A stretch of DNA of 46,230 nucleotides, from IMG/VR virus record IMGVR_UViG_3300045303_000093, positions 1 to 46,230 of that record, one strand, 5' to 3'. This document shows positions 1 to 7,121 of this stretch, piece after piece. The notes beneath the pieces were generated by a model. That model was given only the letters and a program-made list of their open reading frames with translations, searched no databases and had not been told where the DNA came from. Every line of letters begins with the position of its first letter. Within the stretch, counting starts at the first letter, position 1. Origin of the DNA: a virus. The position numbers and the translations under genes were made by a program.

Positions 1-127
1 GAACAAGGTGCGTTTCAATTCGCATCCGGTGGCGCTCCTGCTGCTTCGACACCAACGCCAACACCCGCGGCAGGAAGCTACGCTCCTACGAAAAGCGTGA
101 CGCTCGCGACTACTTCAGGCGGGGCGA
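1..127. repeat. Terminal direct repeat (assembly overlap), left copy
   Basis: Bases 1-127 are identical to 46104-46230. The repeat lies in the middle of a coding sequence, and the frame that starts at 44499 continues through it into 1-1359. 127 is a common largest k-mer in short-read assemblers, so the repeat most likely marks a circularly closed contig of about 46,103 bp. A physical terminal repeat would more usually lie between genes. Confidence 0.9.
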
Positions 128-1359
128 TTATCTGTTACACCATAAACGGGACGACACCAGCAACGAACGGAACGACTGGCTGCACTACCGGAACGCTCTA
201 CTCTGGAGCAATAACGGTTGCGACTACCACCACGATTAAGGCTGTTGCCGGTGGGACGGGATTTACTGATAGCTCGGTAGGTTCCTACCTGTTCACGATC
301 ACCGGAGCGGCGCTACCGACAGCCAGCCCGATTGCAGGGTCTTACGGGCCGACACAGAACGTCACGCTGTCCTCTACTGCTTTTACGGTCATCTGCTACA
401 CGACAAACGGAACCACGCCAGCGACGAACGGCGGAAGCGGCTGCACTACGGGCACGCTTTACTCGACGCCAATCTCCGTAAGCAGCTCACAGACAATCAA
501 GGCTATCGCTGGCGGTACTACTTACTTTGATTCTGCCGTAGCTTCCTTTGCTTACGTCATTAACGGAACGGCTGCGACACCCACGTATTCGCCTGTAGCA
601 GGCACTTACGCTGGAACCGTCAATGTGACGATCACTACCAGCTCCGGGCCGCTGATCATTTGCTATACGCTAGACGGTTCAACGCCGACCGCAACTACTC
701 CTGGTGTCTGTTCGCATGGAACAACTTATTCCGCACCAGTTGCGATTGCCAGTACGGCCACGCTAAAGGCTATCGCCACTTCGCCAATATGGATTAACTC
801 TGGAGTAGCTTCTGGGCTTTATACGATCACCCCGGCCGCTGATACTCCCACTTTCAGCCCGGTTGCAGGTACTTACGCAGTCGCGCAGAACGTCACAATC
901 AGCTCGACTACTTCGGGCGCCACGATCTGTTACACCACAAACGGAACGACACCAACGGCTGACGGAGCGGGGACTTGCACCAACGGCACTACTTATACTG
1001 TTCCGGTTAGCGTATCCACTTCTCTTACTTTGCAGGCGGTTGCTTCAAAGAGCGGAAACACGGATTCCAGCGTAGGAGCAGCGACTTACAACATCGGTAC
1101 AAGTCCGGTGGCACCTATTCCGATCCTGGTGTCTCTCCCGCTGCCAGCCCAGCCCATCATCAACTCAATCACCGTCGCTGCAAACTGTTCGAAGTCCTGC
1201 CCGGTTACGATTGCATGCACAGGTTGTTCGTCTAACTCAGTCGTTTTTTTTAATAAGGTTCTGACGCCAGCAGTCTATACCCCAGGCGGAATACTGACGG
1301 CGACCGTGAACGTAAGCGCTGGTGGAACTTTTAATGTGAATGTGGTGAATATCAACTGA
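1..1359 (+). CDS. 3' part of signal-peptide beta-helix / chitobiase-Ig repeat protein (continues from 44499)
   Basis: This is the C-terminal 452 residues of a 987-residue protein whose gene starts at 44499 and crosses the window ends in frame (position 1 is the first base of codon 536). It holds four tandem repeats of about 88 residues (near nt 49-312, 313-576, 577-843 and 844-1113). Each has the chitobiase/hexosaminidase C-terminal Ig-like signature ICYT-x-(N/D)-G-(T/S)-TP, then Y(S/T), then a strand such as TIKAVAGG. Each repeat has one cysteine in ICYT and one about 15-20 residues later (GC, VC or TC), so a disulfide per repeat is likely. The last 80 residues add a four-cysteine cluster (CSKSCPVTIACTGC) and end in a Val/Asn-rich strand. 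Such repeats are common in secreted carbohydrate-binding proteins. Here they probably bind the host surface or a polysaccharide (inference). The endolysin ATG follows the stop codon directly. Confidence 0.85.
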   Translation, partial: EQGAFQFASGGAPAASTPTPTPAAGSYAPTKSVTLATTSGGAIICYTINGTTPATNGTTGCTTGTLYSGAITVATTTTIKAVAGGTGFTDSSVGSYLFTITGAALPTASPIAGSYGPTQNVTLSSTAFTVICYTTNGTTPATNGGSGCTTGTLYSTPISVSSSQTIKAIAGGTTYFDSAVASFAYVINGTAATPTYSPVAGTYAGTVNVTITTSSGPLIICYTLDGSTPTATTPGVCSHGTTYSAPVAIASTATLKAIATSPIWINSGVASGLYTITPAADTPTFSPVAGTYAVAQNVTISSTTSGATICYTTNGTTPTADGAGTCTNGTTYTVPVSVSTSLTLQAVASKSGNTDSSVGAATYNIGTSPVAPIPILVSLPLPAQPIINSITVAANCSKSCPVTIACTGCSSNSVVFFNKVLTPAVYTPGGILTATVNVSAGGTFNVNVVNIN

Positions 1360-1857
1360 ATGTTTGACGCCATTTCGCAGGAGAGACTAGCGGAAGTTTA
1401 TCCCGAACTGGCGCGGCGCATGGTCCAAGCCGAACAGGTCCTGGAGACTTTTGGATTTGTGATTCGCATAACTCAGGGACTGCGAACCACTTATGAACAG
1501 CAATCACTTTATCAGCAGGGAAGAACAACACCGGGAAAGATCGTCACTTACGCAAAAGGTGGAGAGAGTTGGCACAATTACGGGCTCGCCGTGGACTTCG
1601 TACCGATGGAAAACGGTAAGCCAGTATGGGATAGAACGCATCCAGCCTACGCCAAGACAATCGAGATTGCCGAGAGTATGGAGCTTGTTTCCGGCAGTCA
1701 CTGGCCAGAGCCAAAAACAGATTTCCCGCATTTGCAATTGACGGGAACTTTTCCGGAAGCCGCACCGGATAGCTATGCACGGTTCCTCCTAACGAAAGGA
1801 CTTTCGGCGGTGTGGGACGAAGTCGATCTGCAGCTCAAGATCACATCGAAAGGTTAA
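1360..1857 (+). CDS. Endolysin, M15/VanY-type L-Ala-D-Glu or D,D-peptidase
   Basis: This 165-residue protein matches zinc peptidases of the M15 (VanY / L-alanyl-D-glutamate peptidase) family, which cut peptidoglycan cross-bridges. The zinc signature SxHxxGxAxD is complete (S70-W-H72-N-Y-G-L-A-V-D79), and a third ligand lies in DFPHLQLTG (H124). The length fits a single-domain phage endolysin with no cell-wall-binding domain. It has no signal peptide, so it would need a holin or pinholin, and several small membrane proteins follow. The ATG directly abuts the stop of the preceding gene and no strong ribosome binding site is visible, so translation is probably coupled. Confidence 0.88.
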   Translation: MFDAISQERLAEVYPELARRMVQAEQVLETFGFVIRITQGLRTTYEQQSLYQQGRTTPGKIVTYAKGGESWHNYGLAVDFVPMENGKPVWDRTHPAYAKTIEIAESMELVSGSHWPEPKTDFPHLQLTGTFPEAAPDSYARFLLTKGLSAVWDEVDLQLKITSKG

Positions 1858-1861
1858 CCCT

Positions 1862-2152
1862 GTGAGCCTGGCCCTGATTTCTCTCATTGTTTTCATCATC
1901 GGACAAGTTGTGATGGTGATTGTATATGCTGCGAGAGGCGGTTTTACAGTTGGTGCAACAAAGACGGATGTCGAGAACTTGAAAGCTGATTTTGAGGAAC
2001 TCCGCGCTGGAGCCGTAGTCAGTAACAAGATTCACAACGAAGATCATCGAGACTTGGAGAATTTAGTGTATAGAATCAAAGATGCCCTCACCTCGCATAC
2101 TGGCCGCACTATCAACGGGATCAGTTACCGCGATGAGGACGAACACCAGTAA
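1862..2152 (+). CDS. Small single-span membrane protein with coiled-coil tail
   Basis: A 96-residue protein with a GTG start behind an AAAGG ribosome binding site. The first ~25 residues form one hydrophobic helix (LALISLIVFIIGQVVMVIVY). A charged, probably helical segment follows (TDVENLKADFEELRAG to RDLENLVYRIKDAL). An N-terminal anchor plus coiled coil right behind the endolysin fits an inner-membrane spanin or holin-associated protein, but no family is recognised. Confidence 0.7.
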   Translation: MSLALISLIVFIIGQVVMVIVYAARGGFTVGATKTDVENLKADFEELRAGAVVSNKIHNEDHRDLENLVYRIKDALTSHTGRTINGISYRDEDEHQ

Positions 2153-2164
2153 AAGGAGCCCATT

Positions 2165-2356
2165 ATGTCTGGCAGTCACGGACCCGGAATCACAGTAGAC
2201 CTAAAATGCACCGGCCAAAAGAAAGGAAAAACATTCTTCGAAACAACTGAAGGAGGAGAATATTTCAAAGTGGGAACTGATTACCTCAGTACGCTCACTC
2301 CTGCTCATCGCGACGATCCTGTGGGCGGCGACGGGCAAGAACACAAAGACGGTTAA
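2165..2356 (+). CDS. Small hypothetical protein
   Basis: 63 residues, ATG behind a good AAGGAG site. Soluble and polar, rich in Gly, Asp and Lys, with no recognisable domain. Its last third overlaps, in another frame, the start of the membrane protein gene at 2262. Confidence 0.55.
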   Translation: MSGSHGPGITVDLKCTGQKKGKTFFETTEGGEYFKVGTDYLSTLTPAHRDDPVGGDGQEHKDG

Positions 2357-2855
2357 GGACTATTTTCTAGTTCAGCTGGCAACAACCGTTCTTACTGAAA
2401 TAGTACTTCACCTGTATGGCTGGCAATCAGACAATTACCGGATCGCGTACTCTGCTGCGACTGTGGCTATTCTTTTGGCCTCTTGGGGAATTGTGGCGGG
2501 TACGCGGCCGGGATGGAAAGTAATCGCAGTTTCCGCAGCGCAAGCTGTTGTCGTTTTTGTTCTCGCAATGTTCGGACTTCCTGCAGTCTCAACTGTTGAT
2601 ACATGGATTTTTGTGATAACCGGAACGCTGATTACGTTCCTTGGGGCGGCGCTAGGTCTACAGTGCCGTCAGCGGCGGGCGACATACGCTCCTCTATCGG
2701 TTCTTTGGTTGGTGCTGGGTTGCTTCTTTTTCATTGTCGCGCTGAATCAGACTTCGCACAGGCTGCTGGTGTTTGAGGATTGGTTCTCGTATTGGGCGGT
2801 TATTTCGGTGTTTGGTTGGTTCGGATTCAATCGGAAATCTATGGAGGCAACTTGA
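2262..2855 (+). CDS. Multi-span membrane protein (holin candidate) with apparent ATT start
   Basis: The frame is open from 2205 to 2855 and contains no ATG, GTG or TTG until GTG 2463. Starting there would remove two hydrophobic segments. A perfect AGGAGG at 2251-2256 lies 5 bases before an in-frame ATT at 2262, giving a 197-residue protein beginning M-SKWELITSVRSLLLIAT. It has about five to six predicted membrane segments (near residues 10-25, 38-52, 63-78, 85-105, 112-130, 142-160) with short charged loops. The position in the lysis block suggests a holin or membrane-remodelling role (inference). Alternatives are a GTG 2463 start (130 residues) or frameshifting from the 2165 gene. The stop overlaps the next start (TTGA). 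Confidence 0.6.
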   Translation: MSKWELITSVRSLLLIATILWAATGKNTKTVKDYFLVQLATTVLTEIVLHLYGWQSDNYRIAYSAATVAILLASWGIVAGTRPGWKVIAVSAAQAVVVFVLAMFGLPAVSTVDTWIFVITGTLITFLGAALGLQCRQRRATYAPLSVLWLVLGCFFFIVALNQTSHRLLVFEDWFSYWAVISVFGWFGFNRKSMEAT

Positions 2856-3139
2856 ACGCAATCATTGCTTTTATCCAGGCGCACCAAACATCTTCAGCGC
2901 TGGTGGCTTACTACATCGCTATCGCTTTCGGAGGCTCACTCCCCGCTCCGCAAGCTACTTCCAGCATGTTCTATCAGTTCGTATTCAAGTTCGTAAATAC
3001 ACTGTCTGGCAATCTTTCCCGCGCTTATTCGAGCAAGGTCGAATCTAGCCCGAACTTCCAAGCGGCGGTAAACGTTCAGACTACGCAAGCCGGTGTGGCA
3101 CCGATTGTGGTGACTCCTGTGGAGCCTGCAAAGCCATGA
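2852..3139 (+). CDS. Small phage membrane-associated protein
   Basis: 95 residues. I chose TTG 2852 because GGAGG lies just upstream and the codon overlaps the previous stop (TTGA). An upstream GTG at 2780 would give 119 residues but has no binding site and lies in the preceding gene. It has one hydrophobic stretch (ALVAYYIAIAFGGSLPAP), then an aromatic/polar helix (MFYQFVFKFVNTLSGNL), then a Val/Pro-rich tail. Function is unknown. It sits among holin and spanin candidates. Confidence 0.7.
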   Translation: MNAIIAFIQAHQTSSALVAYYIAIAFGGSLPAPQATSSMFYQFVFKFVNTLSGNLSRAYSSKVESSPNFQAAVNVQTTQAGVAPIVVTPVEPAKP

Positions 3140-3381
3140 CCGAGGCTGTAGAAATAGCCTTAATTGCGGCTATTCCACCCACAATAGTTTCACTTGGTGC
3201 CGTGGTCTTGGGCTTGATGAATCACAAGAAAATCACCACGGTAGAAATAAACACCAACAACATGCTCACTAGGGTAACGGATGAGCGCAATAAGGCCACG
3301 ACTCGCGCTGATACCGCGGAAGGCCATGCGGCAGGGCGAATCGAAGGCGTTGCAGCACAGAATTCTGAAAAGGAGAAATAG
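3136..3381 (+). CDS. N-terminally anchored coiled-coil protein (i-spanin-like)
   Basis: 81 residues, starting at an ATG that overlaps the previous stop. Residues ~6-28 form one membrane helix (ALIAAIPPTIVSLGAVVLGL). The rest is a charged helix rich in Thr, Glu, Lys and Arg (RVTDERNKATTRADTAEGHA). This layout is typical of inner-membrane spanins (Rz type), and a lipoprotein suitable as the outer-membrane partner lies two genes on (3647). There is no sequence-level proof. Confidence 0.65.
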   Translation: MTEAVEIALIAAIPPTIVSLGAVVLGLMNHKKITTVEINTNNMLTRVTDERNKATTRADTAEGHAAGRIEGVAAQNSEKEK

Positions 3382-3618
3382 ATGCTACTTGCACAGGTAC
3401 GGTACGGATTCTACGGGATACACGGTTTCTTCGGTCTGCTATTGGGCCTGGTTTTGATGATGGTGGTGCTGTGGGCACTCTGGACCATCTTCGACATCAT
3501 CGCCGCAAAGTTCAGCACGCCAGAGATGGGCTGGATGTTCCAGATTCTTAGAGTGGTTCTAATCGTGGTGACGGTCATCTACTTCGTCAATGCGATGTTC
3601 AATATATTTCCATTTTAA
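3382..3618 (+). CDS. Two-span membrane protein, holin candidate
   Basis: 78 residues, ATG 6 bases after AAGGAG. It has two long hydrophobic helices (FFGLLLGLVLMMVVLWALW and ILRVVLIVVTVIYFVNAMF) separated by a short amphipathic loop. Two spans, small size and position in the lysis block fit a class II holin, but I recognise no specific family. Confidence 0.68.
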   Translation: MLLAQVRYGFYGIHGFFGLLLGLVLMMVVLWALWTIFDIIAAKFSTPEMGWMFQILRVVLIVVTVIYFVNAMFNIFPF

Positions 3619-3646
3619 CTTCGGAGAAACAAATAGAGAGGAATCT

Positions 3647-4024
3647 ATGAGGAAAATCGTAGTGTTTTTGCTGGTAGCGACAGTAGTTTTAGCGGGTTGC
3701 ACGACCCTTGAGAGAAGCGCCTACAACACCATTGTGGCGGCGAAGGCGTTTCTGGACTCGGAGAAAGCGCAGCATCCGGAATGCTCGACCGTTCCGGGCT
3801 CTGAGGTCTGCACGGATCTGGTGAAGGCCACAGCATCGAAGGATTTGCTCATTTCAGCGCTAGAGGTCTATTGCGCTGGGCCGCAGTTTGAGACAGGTGG
3901 CGCCTGCAACGCTCCTACGAAGGGGACGGCTGCCTATGACCAAGCCGCCGCGAAGCTTCAGGCCGCAATTGCCAGCTATAACCAGGTTGCCGCTGACCTG
4001 AAGAAAGCCACAGGAGGCAAATAA
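3647..4024 (+). CDS. Outer-membrane-type lipoprotein (possible o-spanin)
   Basis: 125 residues from ATG 3647, which has GAGAGG upstream. A longer frame from 3590 has no supporting site. It carries a classic lipoprotein signal: MRKIVVFLLVATVVLAGC, with lipobox VLAGC and the lipidated cysteine at 18. The mature part is helical, Ala-rich, and has four further cysteines (PECSTVPGSEVC, YCAGPQFETGGAC) likely to pair. Near an anchored coiled-coil protein it could be the outer-membrane spanin subunit, although 108 mature residues is long for one. Confidence 0.78.
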   Translation: MRKIVVFLLVATVVLAGCTTLERSAYNTIVAAKAFLDSEKAQHPECSTVPGSEVCTDLVKATASKDLLISALEVYCAGPQFETGGACNAPTKGTAAYDQAAAKLQAAIASYNQVAADLKKATGGK

Positions 4025-4200
4025 TGTATCTCACGCTAATCGAATTAGGCATCCAGTTTCTCCTCCCGTTCCTCTCTGGCCTGAAAGGTGGCAAAGCACC
4101 GGCCGAGGTCCTGCAGGCGGTACAGGCGGCAATCGACGCCATCATCAACCACAAGCAGGACATCATCAACAGGGTCAACCTGGAGTCAATGAGAGGGTAA
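4024..4200 (+). CDS. Small amphipathic hypothetical protein
   Basis: 58 residues, ATG behind AGGAGG and overlapping the lipoprotein stop by one base. It has a hydrophobic N-terminus (MYLTLIELGIQFLLPFLSGL) followed by an Ala/Ile-rich amphipathic helix (EVLQAVQAAIDAIINHKQDI). Function unknown. It may be membrane-associated. Confidence 0.6.
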   Translation: MYLTLIELGIQFLLPFLSGLKGGKAPAEVLQAVQAAIDAIINHKQDIINRVNLESMRG

Positions 4201-4202
4201 AA

Positions 4203-4385
4203 ATGAGCCGCAAAAAACACGACCACGAGCATCACGGCGACCGCCGCCAGCTTGACCGTATCGAGCATAAAGAGGACCAAGAGCTTCAGAAGTTAAGCAA
4301 GTTGCAGCATGAAGTTGAAGACATTGAAAAGCTTCTGAAGAGCAATAAAGCAATGTCAGCGACTTTGCAGATCATCCCAAATTAG
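4203..4385 (+). CDS. Highly charged coiled-coil protein
   Basis: 60 residues with GAGAGGG just upstream. Very rich in His, Lys, Glu and Asp (HDHEHHGDRR), then a heptad-like helix (LQKLSKLQHEVEDIEKLLK). No membrane segment or known domain. Confidence 0.6.
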   Translation: MSRKKHDHEHHGDRRQLDRIEHKEDQELQKLSKLQHEVEDIEKLLKSNKAMSATLQIIPN

Positions 4386-4397
4386 AGAGGAAACACA

Positions 4398-4688
4398 ATG
4401 GCAGCTCAATTAAGCATCGGTCAGACAGCAACATCAGTATTTAAGGAGTTTACAGGCCCGAACGGGACAGGCAGTGAAATTGCCCCGGTAGGTCCGGTAA
4501 CTTTTGCATCGAGTGATCCATCGATTGCCACGGTTGACCCCACCACCGGCCTAGTAACGGCTGTGGCGGCGGGAACGGCGACAATCACGGCAACAGACGG
4601 GGGAAACGGACTAAGCGCTAGTGACTCGGTGAGCGACCAGCCACTAGTCGCGGTATCCGCAACGCTCGTAATCACAGCAAACTCATAG
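4398..4688 (+). CDS. BIG2-type bacterial Ig-like protein
   Basis: 96 residues, ATG behind GAGAGG. Residues ~28-70 match the BIG2 Ig-like pattern: VTFASSDPSIATVDP, then TGLVTAVAAGTATITATDGG. Single Ig-like domains in phages usually decorate capsids or tails and bind carbohydrate weakly (established for the fold). It is the last gene before the terminator at 4736, so it probably belongs to the end of the late transcript. It has no signal peptide, unlike the large late proteins. Confidence 0.72.
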   Translation: MAAQLSIGQTATSVFKEFTGPNGTGSEIAPVGPVTFASSDPSIATVDPTTGLVTAVAAGTATITATDGGNGLSASDSVSDQPLVAVSATLVITANS

Positions 4689-4735
4689 ACTTACCGTCAT
4701 TCCTTCTCACAAACCAAGAGAAAGGAGTCTGGCGC

Positions 4736-4778
4736 GAGCCCTGTCGTCCTTAACGGATGGCAGGGCTCATTTACTTTT
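4736..4778 (+). terminator. Intrinsic terminator ending the late operon
   Basis: GAGCCCTG (4736-4743) pairs perfectly with CAGGGCTC (4761-4768), and further partial pairing (GTCC/GGAT) extends the stem. The T-rich ATTTACTTTT follows. It separates the late block from the promoter at 4826. Confidence 0.75.
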
Positions 4779-4825
4779 AGGGCACGTTTTCCACAACTAT
4801 TTTCGTACTAGTCCGTAGATTTCTA

Positions 4826-4854
4826 TTGACAGGTATATGCTAATTGTAGACAAT
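4826..4854 (+). promoter_or_regulatory. Sigma70-like promoter for the early operon
   Basis: Consensus TTGACA at 4826-4831, a 17-base spacer, then GACAAT at 4849-4854 (4 of 6 matches to TATAAT). It lies in the ~150-base gap after the late terminator. The predicted start of transcription is about 4861, only ~3 bases before ATG 4864, so the first message may be nearly leaderless. Confidence 0.5.
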
Positions 4855-4863
4855 GGCCACGTT

Positions 4864-5028
4864 ATGAAAAACCCAAATGAAGTGGTTCTCAGCTGCCGAG
4901 TATCAAGGGATATCAAGCGCGAACTCAAGAAACTTGCTAGGGAAGAGCGCAGAACACTTGCCACTTTTACGGCAATGATGATCGAAGCAGCCCTCCAAGA
5001 ACGTCAATCCAAGGAACAGGCGGCTTAA
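4864..5028 (+). CDS. Ribbon-helix-helix (Arc/CopG-like) DNA-binding protein
   Basis: 54 residues from ATG 4864. An ATG at 4837 would fall inside the promoter and is rejected. Residues 5-45 show the RHH pattern: a beta strand (EVVLSCRVS) then two helices (DIKRELKKLAREERRTL, TFTAMMIEAALQERQ). Such proteins bind DNA as dimers and usually repress their own promoter. Being first behind the early promoter, it is a good candidate for the phage's early transcription regulator. Confidence 0.72.
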   Translation: MKNPNEVVLSCRVSRDIKRELKKLAREERRTLATFTAMMIEAALQERQSKEQAA

Positions 5029-5194
5029 TCCACCATGTTTCCTAGTTTACATAATATAACGCTGAGGACACGGAATTTTCGCTCTACTTTCGCTGTAACC
5101 CGTTTACTTTCAACACGTCTTAGCTTAAGCCTTAATGGCGCAGCTGTCCTACTGCGTCCAAATACAACACCGAAATTCCCTGGAGGGCCCGTCC

Positions 5195-5440
5195 ATGCTC
5201 AATGGAAATGCTCCATTCTTGACTCTGGAGCAAATCGAGGAAACCGCTGCGTCTTTCAAGGAAGATTTACAGCGGGAAGCGAACCGAGCGGTGCGGCGGA
5301 AGAATCCGGATCAGGCTCTGGCAGCTCTGGAAGCAATCGAGTACATCGACAAATTCATCGACACGCTCAAAATGCGTGCAGCGTCACGTATCGGAATGCC
5401 AGCACGCGCAAGGCCCATTCGTATCTTCCAGAAGAAATAA
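5195..5440 (+). CDS. Small helical hypothetical protein
   Basis: 81 residues. ATG 5195 is 7 bases after GGAGGG, while longer starts at 5135 have no site. Predicted mostly helical and charged (LTLEQIEETAASFKEDLQRE, DQALAALEAIEYIDKFIDTL) with a basic tail (ARARPIRIFQKK). The region before it (5029-5194) has no convincing gene. A terminator follows at 5466. Confidence 0.65.
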   Translation: MLNGNAPFLTLEQIEETAASFKEDLQREANRAVRRKNPDQALAALEAIEYIDKFIDTLKMRAASRIGMPARARPIRIFQKK

Positions 5441-5465
5441 CGATTTTCCCCAAGCAGCGCCGCGA

Positions 5466-5506
5466 GCCGGAACCTGCCATTCGAGACGGGTTCCGGCTTT
5501 CCTTTT
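5466..5506 (+). terminator. Intrinsic terminator/attenuator
   Basis: GCCGGAACC (5466-5474) pairs perfectly with GGTTCCGGC (5489-5497) and is followed by TTTCCTTTTT. The GGAGG of the next gene comes directly after the T-tract, so it may act as an attenuator between early genes. Confidence 0.75.
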
Positions 5507-5516
5507 TGGAGGCAGC

Positions 5517-5744
5517 ATGAGCACCGAATTCAATATTTGCGAAGAATGCGACCACCCGATGAGCGAACACGGTCCAGAAGGCTGCGACCATGACCGGCAG
5601 ATCCACGCTGACGGGATAGAAATTGACGGGCCGTGCGGCTGTAAAGGGCCGATAGAAGCTACCAAGGAAGCCAAGCGCCAAGTCGAGCGAGCGCTGTTCC
5701 AGCATAGCGGTCTGCGCAATTTCTTGACAGATCGCCGCGCATAA
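5517..5744 (+). CDS. Small Cys/His-rich putative zinc-binding protein
   Basis: 75 residues, ATG behind GGAGG. The N-terminal half has a dense Cys/His set (CEECDHPMSEHGPEGCDHD, then CGCKGP) that would suit one or two zinc sites. The C-terminal half is a charged helix (EATKEAKRQVERALFQHSG). Function unknown; possibly a nucleic-acid or protein-binding early protein. Confidence 0.65.
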   Translation: MSTEFNICEECDHPMSEHGPEGCDHDRQIHADGIEIDGPCGCKGPIEATKEAKRQVERALFQHSGLRNFLTDRRA

Positions 5745-5753
5745 AAGTTTATA
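5724..5753 (+). promoter_or_regulatory. Weak promoter candidate before the SSB gene
   Basis: A consensus TTGACA at 5724-5729 is followed, after 18 bases, by TTTATA (5748-5753), a poor -10 element. It lies at the end of the preceding gene and 25 bases before the SSB-like gene. Only the -35 is convincing. Confidence 0.25.
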
Positions 5754-5778
5754 GCACCAACTTAAAAGGAGAAACGCA

Positions 5779-6291
5779 ATGCCGATTTACGCAAGGAAGA
5801 AAGAAAATGAGTACACGACAGCTCCGGAAGGCCTGTGGCCAGCCGTATGTTGCGACGTAGTCGACCTGGGAATCGTTCAGAGCCAATTCGGGCCACAGGA
5901 AAAGATCGAGATTCGATGGCAGCTTGAGGAGGTAGACCAGAAGACCGGAAGGCGGTTTCTGATCGTGCAGCGTTATACGCCCTCATTGCACGAGAAGAGC
6001 CGCCTCCGTCCAATGCTGGAAGCATGGCGCGGCCGGAAGTTCAGCAAAGAGGAAGAAGCGCAATTCGACATCGAAAAACTGCTTGGCGCAAACTGCCAAC
6101 TCCAAATAATTCATAACGTTAAGGACGAAGGGCGCGTATACGCCAACGTGCAGGCCGTTGTCCCAATGCACAAAAACGCTGCAAAACTCCGGGTAGCTGA
6201 GGACTACATCCGCGTAGTCAACCGCCCGAAGGAATACCACAACGGGAACGGCTCTGGCGCTCCGGTAAGCGACGAATATGTGCCCTTTTGA
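5779..6291 (+). CDS. SSB-like single-stranded DNA-binding phage protein
   Basis: 170 residues, ATG behind AAGGAG. It resembles a phage family of single-strand binding-type proteins: an OB-like beta-rich core (GLWPAVCCDVVDLGIVQS, KIEIRWQLEEV, RRFLIVQRYTPSLHEKS, ANCQLQIIHNV) and an acidic/aromatic C-terminus ending DEYVPF, like the DDIPF tail by which SSBs recruit partners. It probably coats ssDNA during replication and recombination and works with the nuclease gene that follows 8 bases later. Confidence 0.75.
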   Translation: MPIYARKKENEYTTAPEGLWPAVCCDVVDLGIVQSQFGPQEKIEIRWQLEEVDQKTGRRFLIVQRYTPSLHEKSRLRPMLEAWRGRKFSKEEEAQFDIEKLLGANCQLQIIHNVKDEGRVYANVQAVVPMHKNAAKLRVAEDYIRVVNRPKEYHNGNGSGAPVSDEYVPF

Positions 6292-6299
6292 GGACAACA

Positions 6300-7100
6300 A
6301 TGAAAACCCCAACGATCCAGAACAGGAAACAGATACGCGCAGGGCGGTTCTACGAAATAGACGACTGCGGAACGTTGCCAAGCGTTACGACCATCTTGAG
6401 CGTGATTGGGAAACCAGCCCTGATCGCATGGTCAGCGAAGGTCGAGAGGGAGATGGTGACGAAAGTCTCTGCTGACCTTTACGAGGATGTCTCTAAGTCC
6501 TCACCAATGACCCGCGCTGGCTGGCTACTGACCCTTGGCAACCGCTTGGGCAAGGAAAAGGCCCATACCAAGGAACTGGCGAAGGCCGGGGACATCGGTA
6601 CTCAGGTCCACAACCTGGTCGAATGGACGCTCAAAGGCGAGCTGATGTACGACGCTGGCCCATCTCCCCGGATCGAGGACAAGGCGCAGTGGGCTTTTAT
6701 GGCCTGGCAAGACTGGCGCAAGGCCGTGAACCTCAAGCCGATAGCCATTGAACAGGTCATCTGGTCCAGAACGCACGGTTACGCCGGAACGCTCGACCTA
6801 CTGGCCGAAGTCGACGGAGTTCTGACCGTAATCGACTGGAAGACAGGCAAGGCCGTTTACCCGGAAGCACATCTGCAGAATGCCGCGTACCGGCAAGCAA
6901 TCCGCGAAATGGGCCACGGTGACCCAAAACAAGGGCTAATCGTTCGCCTACCCAAGATCGAAACTGATCCCAACTTCGAAGTAGTCGAAGCCAAACCGGA
7001 AGAACCGATGTTTTTCAAGTTCCTTAACGCCATCAGCCTATGGAAGTGGGCGCAAGAGATGGATGCCGAATATCAGGCCAGTAAGGCCGAAGCAGCTTAG
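6300..7100 (+). CDS. PD-(D/E)XK nuclease, RecB/Cas4-type exonuclease
   Basis: 266 residues from ATG 6300 (GAGG 6 bases upstream; TTG 6288 is an alternative). The catalytic core is clear: GTLDLLAEVDG (motif II Asp), VIDWKTGK (motif III D-x-K) and the downstream helix QNAAYRQAIREMG (QxxxY). An upstream DIGTQVHNLVEW supplies the conserved His. This is the RecB-like PDDEXK_1 fold used in phages as a 5'-3' exonuclease for recombination. Next to the SSB-like gene it suggests a recombination or replication pair. No annealing protein is recognised beside it. Confidence 0.83.
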   Translation: MKTPTIQNRKQIRAGRFYEIDDCGTLPSVTTILSVIGKPALIAWSAKVEREMVTKVSADLYEDVSKSSPMTRAGWLLTLGNRLGKEKAHTKELAKAGDIGTQVHNLVEWTLKGELMYDAGPSPRIEDKAQWAFMAWQDWRKAVNLKPIAIEQVIWSRTHGYAGTLDLLAEVDGVLTVIDWKTGKAVYPEAHLQNAAYRQAIREMGHGDPKQGLIVRLPKIETDPNFEVVEAKPEEPMFFKFLNAISLWKWAQEMDAEYQASKAEAA

Positions 7101-7121
7101 ATGCGAGGAGCATCTGACAAA

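Noticed and set aside
1-127. Physical direct terminal repeat as in T7-like phages
   Set aside because: The repeat lies within a coding sequence and has a typical assembler k-mer length. Not excluded without read data.
4837-4863. Upstream ATG for the RHH gene
   Set aside because: It would lie within the promoter spacer and adds residues (MLIVDNGHV) that do not belong to the fold.
5035-5520. 161-codon + strand frame
   Set aside because: It overlaps the better supported 5195 gene and runs through the 5466 terminator, with no ribosome site.
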